Origin: Armatimonadota bacterium
GTDB lineage: Bacteria; Armatimonadota; Chthonomonadetes; Chthonomonadales; Chthonomonadaceae
Length of the DNA stretch: 64,000 bases
Assembly (NCBI GenBank): GCA_028871815.1
Contig: JAGWMJ010000001.1
Coordinates: 648,715-712,714, forward strand
Direction: 5' to 3'
The notes beneath the pieces are model-generated. The model was not told where the DNA came from, made no database searches, and saw only the letters and a program-made list of their open reading frames with translations. Below are positions 58,435 through 64,000 of the stretch, piece by piece. Made by a program: the position numbers and the translations under genes. Positions within the stretch are counted from its first letter, which is position 1. Each line of letters begins with the position of its first letter.

Positions 58435-60197
58435 GCCGCCGATCCCTTCTCCGTTGCCAACTCCTGCTGTTCATTTTCAAGCAGCACGTTGCCGGAGGTA
58501 ACCACGCGGTCGCCGGGCGAGATGCCGCTGTATACGGGCACGTCACCGCTCACCGATGCTCCAACGCGCACCGCCCGCTTCACAAAGGTATCCGCCGCAA
58601 CCTCCACAAAAACAACTGTCTGTTCACCCTCCAGCAGCACAGCGTCGGCCGGAATCGCGAGCCGGCGGCTGGCCGATCTCGGATGGATACTGACGGTAGC
58701 AAACATGCCCGGACGTAAAAGCCAGTCGGGATTGCTGATCTCGGTGACCACGCCGGCGGTTCGCGTGTTCGGGTCTACCGAGTTCCCCACATACTTCACG
58801 ACGCCGGTAAAGGTGCTGTTCGGCAGCGCCGTCACGGTGGCCGTTATGGGGTCTCCGGTTGCGATCGATGGAAGATCGTGCTCGTAAACCTGGGCGTTGA
58901 CATAAACTCGCGCCAGATTCACAACCCTGGCAAGCGGTGTTGATGTATCGGTGAGCTGGCCAACCACCATATTCGGTTCGGTGAGGATGCCCTCCATGGG
59001 CGATACCACGGGCACAACCACATGGCCAGCCGCCAACTGCATCATTGCCTGGCCCGGTTGAATGCCGTAGAGGCGAAGCGTCTGCGCCGCGCCCTGAACG
59101 GCCAACTGCGCCTCGGCGTCGCTGTCTTCAGCCGTCTGAAGCGCCTGGGAGACCGGTATGCCGGATTTGTGCACCAGCTGCGCTCGAGCCAGCTCCTTCC
59201 GCGTGGCGCCCAGCGTGATCAAGTCGCTCTGATACTGATGTCGGTCTTGCTGGAGTTTGGACTCTGCAGCTTGCAGCGACGCCGTCCCGTTGAGATTGGC
59301 GCGCTGGATGCTTTTCTGTCGGGCAAGCTCCTGATTGGCCAGCGTATCCTGCACCTGATCCTGGTTGCGGGCTGAGAGAGCCGTATTGTAAGCCGTTTGG
59401 GCATCCTCGAGGTTCTGGAGCGAGAAGACGCCCGCCCTGTAGAGGGTCTTCGTGCGATCCAGATTCTGATGGGCGCTGTTGAGGGCAACAAGGGCCTGTT
59501 GGAGTGCGGCGTGTGCCTGTGCGTAGGCATTCTGGGCATCCTCCAGAGGCTTCTGCGTAATCTCGCCCAACGACACCAGCTTTTGGGTGTTATTCAGCGT
59601 AAGGCCGTCGAGCGCAAGTTGAGCCTGATCGCCTTTTACCGCTGCCTGTGCGGCGGCCTGCGCGCGCTGAGCATCCTCGACGCTCTGCTCGCTCAGCATT
59701 CCATAGGCCGCCAGCTTGCGCTGCTGCTGCAATTGGTCTGCCGTGAGATGCTCGTGGCTGAGCGCCTGCTGATACGCAGCCTCAGCATTGGCAAGGTCCA
59801 CGGAATCGACCGTGCAGAGCACCTGGCCGACGCGGACGTGGTCGCCCTTCTTCACCAGCACCGCGTTGATGCGCCCGGGCAGCCGGGAAAGCACCTGAAC
59901 GGACCCGGTATCGGTGGCTGTAATCTGGCCCGTAGGGCGGATGGTTGCTGCCAACGGATTGAGGCCGGCCACCGCCGTGCTGATGCCGGCCAGGTGCATT
60001 GCATTGGCGTCGAGCTTGAGCGCCGTACCGGTTTTGAACGCCACGAGCGTCGCTCCAGAATCGCCGTTTCCGGACGCCGGCGGCGCTGCATTTCGATGGC
60101 AGCCGCTGAGCGCCGGTGCGGCGAGCAGCGTAACCAGAACTGCGAAGGCGGATTTCCTGAGTGATTGCGAGTTGTGATTGCGAGCCTGATTGACCAT
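58431..60197 (-). CDS. Periplasmic adaptor lipoprotein of RND pump (CusB/CzcB-like)
   Basis: The product (588 residues from ATG 60197) begins with a signal ending in a lipobox (LVTLLAAPALSGC), so it is anchored to the inner membrane by lipid. Next come a lipoyl half-motif (GRINAVLVKKGDHVRVGQVLCTVD), a very long alpha-helical hairpin with repeated LxxAQxAYxxA patterns (about 150-380), the second half-motif (VVVPVVSPMEGILTEPNMVVGQL) and beta-barrel and membrane-proximal domains (RLAIPADAVLLEGEQTVVFVEV, VTSGNVLLENEQQ). The hairpin is longer than in typical CusB proteins, which should reach far toward the TolC partner. GGGAG lies 6 nt before the start. Confidence 0.9.
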   Translation of the reverse strand: MVNQARNHNSQSLRKSAFAVLVTLLAAPALSGCHRNAAPPASGNGDSGATLVAFKTGTALKLDANAMHLAGISTAVAGLNPLAATIRPTGQITATDTGSVQVLSRLPGRINAVLVKKGDHVRVGQVLCTVDSVDLANAEAAYQQALSHEHLTADQLQQQRKLAAYGMLSEQSVEDAQRAQAAAQAAVKGDQAQLALDGLTLNNTQKLVSLGEITQKPLEDAQNAYAQAHAALQQALVALNSAHQNLDRTKTLYRAGVFSLQNLEDAQTAYNTALSARNQDQVQDTLANQELARQKSIQRANLNGTASLQAAESKLQQDRHQYQSDLITLGATRKELARAQLVHKSGIPVSQALQTAEDSDAEAQLAVQGAAQTLRLYGIQPGQAMMQLAAGHVVVPVVSPMEGILTEPNMVVGQLTDTSTPLARVVNLARVYVNAQVYEHDLPSIATGDPITATVTALPNSTFTGVVKYVGNSVDPNTRTAGVVTEISNPDWLLRPGMFATVSIHPRSASRRLAIPADAVLLEGEQTVVFVEVAADTFVKRAVRVGASVSGDVPVYSGISPGDRVVTSGNVLLENEQQELATEKGSAA

Positions 60198-60222
60198 CGA
60201 AATCTCCCGAGGCCGCGGTGGC

Positions 60223-61539
60223 TTACCGCGGCGGCGGCGCTGCGCCGAAGCGCAGCTTACCGGTTGCAGCCAGAATCTCGTCACGCGCCTTGTACAGCGC
60301 GAGAAGGTTGGTAACGAATCCGTTGCGGGCGTTGCGAAGGGTGTTCTGGGCGTCTATCACCGGCAAAATGCCGGTAGCGCCCTGCTTGTAACCGGTTTCC
60401 GCCATACCCAGCAGCGTTTCAGACGGATTGAGAATGTCGGCCTGGTAACTGAGCGACTGCCGGCGTGCGGTAACGAAATCGGTATACGCCTGCGCTACCT
60501 GCTGCGCTACCTGCTGCCGGAGTTGCGTTTCCAGTGCGCCCGCCTGACGCTGGGATGCCTCGGCAGAGCGGATGCTGTGATGGATGCTGCCGAGATCAAA
60601 GAGCGGCAGGCTCACGGCAAGCATCACCGTATCCTGGCCCTGATCGAGGGAGCGGCTGTAGTTCACGCTGGTATCGGGATACTGCGACGCTCTGGCCTGA
60701 TCAACGCCGTACCGTGCAACCCGTACGGCCTGGTCGGCCGACTGGATGGCCGGCCGGTTCTGCAAGGCGAGGCGGGTGAGCTCAGGCAGCCCCGGCAAGC
60801 CCGGCAGCAAGTCCGGCGTTTGCGCGGTTTCCACAAGGCTGTCGGCCGGCATAACCGGCGCCATCGGCGGCCGCGCCAGAATGGTGTTCAGCGCCGCCAG
60901 CGCAGACTTCTCCGCGCCCTGCGCCTGAAGCACCGCCTGCTGTGCGTTGGCTACATCAATGCCGGCGCGCACCACGTCGATCTTCGGCGATGCTCCAGCC
61001 TGCAGCTGAACCTTGGTCAGATCGAAGGTCTTCTGCACGTCGCCAAGGGTCTCCATGGAGATCTGCGTCTGTCCCTTTGCAGCCACGTACGCCCAGTAGG
61101 CATCGCGGATCTGCTGGCGCAGGCCCAGAATGGTCTCCTGATACTGGTACCGCGTGCTATAGAACGCAGCGTGGGCGCCGGCGGCCTGATACCGGTGCTG
61201 GCCGCTTGTATCCAGGCTCTCGCCGACATTGAAGAAGGTGTCGGTAGAGGCGCCGCTGATGGTTGGCGACGTGCTGGTGCCGGTGGCGTAGCTCAGTGAC
61301 AGGTTCGGGTTGGGAATAGCTGCCAAAGATTGCCACGTATCGTGTGCGGCGTTCACACCGGCGAGAGCCGCTGCCGAGGCCGGGTTTGCCGCCAGGCCGA
61401 TGCGCTCGGCGTCGGCCTCCGTCAGCCGGCTCGGCATCGCAGCCGCGGTCGCCCCGGCTGGAGGCACGGTTTGTGCGCCGGCCAACGGCGCAAACGCCAG
61501 TGCTAGTGCCACACACACAGAGTTAGCCAGATTCTTCAT
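60223..61539 (-). CDS. TolC-like outer-membrane efflux channel
   Basis: The 438-residue protein has a signal peptide (NSVCVALALAFAPLAGAQT) and the two OEP repeats of TolC/CusC proteins: LTEADAERIGLAANPA to LRQQIRDAYWAYVAAKGQ, and LTRLALQNRPAIQSADQAV to AQAYTDFVTARRQSL, ending with the typical YKQGATGILPVIDAQNTLRNA. It would form the outer-membrane exit of the RND pump encoded downstream. ATG 61539 has AAGGAG 9 nt upstream. It comes first in the operon, 25 nt before the adaptor gene. No lipoprotein Cys is seen at the signal end, unlike CusC. Confidence 0.92.
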   Translation of the reverse strand: MKNLANSVCVALALAFAPLAGAQTVPPAGATAAAMPSRLTEADAERIGLAANPASAAALAGVNAAHDTWQSLAAIPNPNLSLSYATGTSTSPTISGASTDTFFNVGESLDTSGQHRYQAAGAHAAFYSTRYQYQETILGLRQQIRDAYWAYVAAKGQTQISMETLGDVQKTFDLTKVQLQAGASPKIDVVRAGIDVANAQQAVLQAQGAEKSALAALNTILARPPMAPVMPADSLVETAQTPDLLPGLPGLPELTRLALQNRPAIQSADQAVRVARYGVDQARASQYPDTSVNYSRSLDQGQDTVMLAVSLPLFDLGSIHHSIRSAEASQRQAGALETQLRQQVAQQVAQAYTDFVTARRQSLSYQADILNPSETLLGMAETGYKQGATGILPVIDAQNTLRNARNGFVTNLLALYKARDEILAATGKLRFGAAPPPR

Positions 61540-61825
61540 GGTGATCCGCTCCTTATGGGTCTGCCCTCTCAATCACGACGTCACGATTTGGTGCGGCTGT
61601 TAGGCCGCTGCCGATTCGTGACGCTTATCGCGCAATCGCGGTTAGGATAGCAGTCGCACGGGAAGGTGCGGGCAAACTTAACAGATTCTTTGGAACGGTG
61701 GATTTGCGCGAACATGCCGGGTTTCGGCACCGCGCCCCGCAACAGGAGTCACACGAAAGGCCGGTCGGCACGCTCGCTTGAACGCAGCCTGCGTCCAAAC
61801 CTGTGCCGGGGCCGAAGCGATTCCG

Positions 61826-62164
61826 TCAGGCGGCTGGAGGACCGCGCGAAGCGGCCGGGGAAAGACGCCGGGATGTCAAGCTCACGGCGCCGGCTGCGGC
61901 ACTGTTTGCCGCCGGTGGAACTACGTGGAAACGGGCGGGAGCCATTGCCGGTGATACGGCGCTGGCTTGCCACTCGCAATAAGGGCACGGTCCGATTGGC
62001 GCCTCAATGGGCGACCCGACAGCGGCTGAACCGTGGCGAGGCGGCGGTGGGGTTTTGCGCGCGAAGTCACCGTGCGTGTGCATGGCGGCTCCAACCGTGC
62101 TTAACAGCAGGTAAAGAACCGCTACAAACGCGCCGGCCGTCCGCTTTCGCCGCAGATTGTGCAT
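61826..62164 (-). CDS. Small exported His/Cys-containing protein next to the efflux operon
   Basis: The 112-residue product begins with a signal or membrane segment (AGAFVAVLYLLLSTVGAAMH), followed by HTHGDF and, after a Pro-rich stretch, GPCPYCEWQ; the rest is Ala/Pro/Ser-rich. A short protein with an exposed His-x-His and a Cys-x2-Cys is of the type often found beside metal-efflux operons, but I cannot assign a family. It lies on the same strand 286 nt upstream of the TolC-like gene; that gap (61540-61825) holds no gene and probably the operon promoter. ATG 62164 is preferred because it gives a standard signal. Codon use in this region is typical, but the sequence alone cannot exclude a chance ORF. 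Confidence 0.5.
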   Translation of the reverse strand: MHNLRRKRTAGAFVAVLYLLLSTVGAAMHTHGDFARKTPPPPRHGSAAVGSPIEAPIGPCPYCEWQASAVSPAMAPARFHVVPPAANSAAAGAVSLTSRRLSPAASRGPPAA

Positions 62165-62497
62165 AAGCCTCGCCGCAGAGCCGCGCGGATTGAATCTGCC
62201 GGCGGCGTCTGGCAGGATTATACACGATGCGCAGGCACTCCTCCTCCTTGCGCGCCGCCTCATCTGAAACCGGACCGAGGGCGCGAGTTATCCGCGGGTT
62301 TTCGAAACGAGCGGCAGAGGCGCTAACTCCACACGGGGACCCGGAGACGACTGGGGCAGTTTGTGTGGCCGATGATGCGCCGCAGATGCCCGACGGCCAG
62401 GGCGGACCAATGCTTCGGGCTACCTACTGTCCAATAGGGCCGCCGGCGCGTCTGTGCGCGCGAACGGACGCTTGGGCCACACAGCCTCATTCATTGC

Positions 62498-63301
62498 TCA
62501 GAAGGGGCTGTGCCGGCCCGGTGGCGGCGCAGATGTCAGCTCATTCGCCAGATAGAGCCTGCGTGCCGGACCGTCAAGAATGAGAACGGGCACGGAGCGC
62601 CAGAACGGCGCGTCGATCTGCGCTGCTGGATCCTTGCCGTCCGGACCTGCCATGATTGCCAACAGGTCGACCCAGTGGAAGTTGTCGACGTGCACTTCGC
62701 CCACACGTACCATCCGTCTCGGCGTTGCTCCGGCAAGCCCCCTGCGCGGCACCACCATGTGGGTACCGCCGAACGTCAAGGAAAAGCTCGCCGGCTTGTC
62801 ATCGACCGTGGCCGGATAGGAGCATCCACCGCCGTAACCGGTACGGATCGGAACCGAGTCGCGTACGCGATAGCCTCCATGAAGAAGGAACGCCCGCAGC
62901 GGTCGATTGCCGCCCCATATGGTAACGTTCTGGCGTTGGTAGTCAACCGACAGGATGACCTGCGAAAGCAAATCCCAGCCGATCGCCCCATCGCATCCGT
63001 TTGGCCACGCGGCGTGCCCCGTGACGGGCAGCCGGCCCCATGGTACGCGGAGCCCGCCGATTGACAACTTTGCAGCGCACCTCCCGGCCCAGCCGTACCG
63101 CACAAATTGCGGATCCGCCTGAACGCGCAGGTTGAGACGGCGCGCCGCTGCGCTGGTTATATACGTCGCTTCTTCGGAGGGTTCGATGGCCAGCCAGCAG
63201 CGCCGGCCCGCGATTCGTACATTGATGGCTACAAGTCCATCTTCACCGCGAATCGCATAGGGGACCGTCGCCCGCAGATGCGGCACAGCGACGCGCATCA
63301 T
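62498..63301 (-). CDS. Retropepsin-like fold protein lacking the catalytic Asp motif
   Basis: Parts of the 267-residue product match a clan AA aspartyl-protease fold: VAINVRIAGRRCWLAIEP then TYITSAAARRLNLRV, where proteases have DTGA before the helix, and a repeat lobe with GGLRVPWG, CDGAIGWDLLSQVILSVDYQRQNVTIW. The catalytic DTG/DSG is replaced by EPSEEAT, so the protein is unlikely to be a peptidase; binding is more likely. The ATG at 63301 has no clear ribosome site. Upstream in the same frame a lipoprotein-like signal is encoded but no start codon precedes it (see findings), so the true N-terminus may have been affected by a frameshift. Confidence 0.6.
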   Translation of the reverse strand: MMRVAVPHLRATVPYAIRGEDGLVAINVRIAGRRCWLAIEPSEEATYITSAAARRLNLRVQADPQFVRYGWAGRCAAKLSIGGLRVPWGRLPVTGHAAWPNGCDGAIGWDLLSQVILSVDYQRQNVTIWGGNRPLRAFLLHGGYRVRDSVPIRTGYGGGCSYPATVDDKPASFSLTFGGTHMVVPRRGLAGATPRRMVRVGEVHVDNFHWVDLLAIMAGPDGKDPAAQIDAPFWRSVPVLILDGPARRLYLANELTSAPPPGRHSPF

Positions 63302-63561
63302 GCCGTTCGACGAATAGTTCGCGCAGCCGCCGGCCGCTGCCAGCGCCGTGGCGAGGAGCCATTGCGCCCTAAGCCGCCGTGGTCTGCGAACGACGCACGC
63401 GCTCCACGACCTGGCGCGGTGGCGCTCTAGCGGCGCGTGGTTGTTATCCGTATAGGTACTCTCCGGTGCGGTTTCCTACCAAATCCTGGGTGTACGAAAT
63501 CGAGTACGGGTTCGAGCCGGTCCGCGTTTCCGACGTCAGGCGGCTTCCCTTGCCCTGACAG

Positions 63562-63984
63562 TCATCGCCCGGAATCTGGGTGCGCCAAATCGTAACGTGC
63601 CTCCGCTGCGAACCAGTAAGATTTGCTTCTTGCAACAACCACGCGTTGAGCATGTGCGGCGGCACGGTCGCCTTCGGCCCACTCCTCGTCCGCCATGGCC
63701 AGCCTGATCGCATCGTCACCTGGGCCGCCGCTCAGGTGCGCCGCCGCGAACGCAGCGGCCGCGCGATGCTCGCCGAGCACGCTCAGGTCGCCGACCACCA
63801 TCGTAATTCGTCCGGCGTCGGTTGGATCTCGATAACATGCAGCCCTGTCCGCTTCGAGAGTACGCTGCCAGTGTAGGCGCATCAGGAACATCGATGCTGC
63901 GATGTAGCCGGCAGTGACCAGGACCGCTGCGGCGGCGAAGGCTCCATACGCCCGCATGAAGCGCCGCCAAGTGTTAGAAGCCAT
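63562..63984 (-). CDS. Small membrane-anchored protein of unknown function
   Basis: The 140-residue product has one N-terminal membrane helix (YGAFAAAAVLVTAGYIAAS) and then a soluble, helical Ala-rich part (EHRAAAAFAAAHLSGGPGD, DRAAAHAQRVVVARSKSYWFAAEARYDL) with a TPR-like spacing of Ala and aromatic residues. The likely start is ATG 63984 or ATG 63957. It probably sits in the inner membrane with the helical part outside or in the cytoplasm; orientation is not clear. I recognise no family. 63302-63561 holds only the 5' flank of the retropepsin-like gene. Confidence 0.6.
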   Translation of the reverse strand: MASNTWRRFMRAYGAFAAAAVLVTAGYIAASMFLMRLHWQRTLEADRAACYRDPTDAGRITMVVGDLSVLGEHRAAAAFAAAHLSGGPGDDAIRLAMADEEWAEGDRAAAHAQRVVVARSKSYWFAAEARYDLAHPDSGR

Positions 63985-64000
63985 TGTACAGTATCCCGAA

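Noticed and set aside
63444-63719. 91-codon minus ORF ending in DLVGNRTGEYLYG
   Set aside because: More than half overlaps the membrane-protein gene in another frame, and the unique tail of ~38 residues has no recognisable family or start signal.
1-64000. CRISPR array or complete insertion sequence
   Set aside because: No regularly spaced repeats of 24-40 nt and no transposase gene or paired terminal inverted repeats were seen by eye.

Overview
The window looks like a chromosome segment of a GC-rich, diderm, aerobic bacterium. The best clue to lineage is the tandem pair of porins that start with a signal peptide and an S-layer-homology (SLH) domain. This architecture is typical of Armatimonadota, Deinococcota and Cyanobacteria, and together with the sugar-degradation, FGE-fold and GH57 genes it makes Armatimonadota my best guess (inference, not proven). 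RND pumps, a TolC-like protein and a periplasmic adaptor confirm an outer membrane.

Layout. 1-3191: end of a very large repeat protein of unknown function. 3376-3452: tRNA-Met(CAT). 3453 to about 13081: an accessory island at the tRNA 3' end. It holds a fragment of a P4-type integrase, a wrecked TraI-like conjugative relaxase/helicase, and then an intact DNA-restriction locus of two convergent operons whose stop codons are 2 nt apart. The plus-strand operon encodes an SNF2 helicase, a stand-alone EcoRII N-terminal (effector) domain, a MORC-like GHKL ATPase and an HNH nuclease. The minus-strand operon encodes an HTH-fused C5 cytosine methyltransferase, a Vsr nuclease and a full EcoRII-type endonuclease. 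The shared EcoRII-N domain ties the two halves together and is the most interesting system in the window.

13089-19154 (minus): sugar genes (NagA-like deacetylase, PHP phosphoesterase, GH78 alpha-L-rhamnosidase) and a secreted SBBP-repeat protein. 19237-25508 (minus): a Tat-exported molybdenum hydroxylase of the PaoABC type (FeS, Mo and FAD subunits) with its maturation genes mocA and xdhC, and two small genes downstream. 25553-27228: queE and folP, translationally coupled. 27494-28872: an FGE-fold protein followed by the remains of a second FGE domain.

29019-36043 (plus): two small zinc-ribbon-like proteins, a GH57 alpha-glucan enzyme, and the two SLH porins. 36078-45637 (minus): a GT4 glycosyltransferase, a beta-propeller protein coupled to a MoaD/ThiS-like sulfur carrier, an HAE-type RND pump with a MarR regulator and a glycogen debranching enzyme in one operon, and a cytochrome c.

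45920-54566 (mostly plus): a BlaI/BlaR1-like repressor/protease pair with direct-repeat operators, larE-larB for the nickel-pincer cofactor, a polytopic GT-C-like protein, pabA/trpG (minus) and an aromatic amino acid decarboxylase. 54652-63984 (minus): an ankyrin protein, a three-gene metal-type RND efflux operon preceded by a small His/Cys-containing exported protein, a degenerate retropepsin-like protein and a small membrane protein. No rRNA, CRISPR array or intact insertion sequence was seen.
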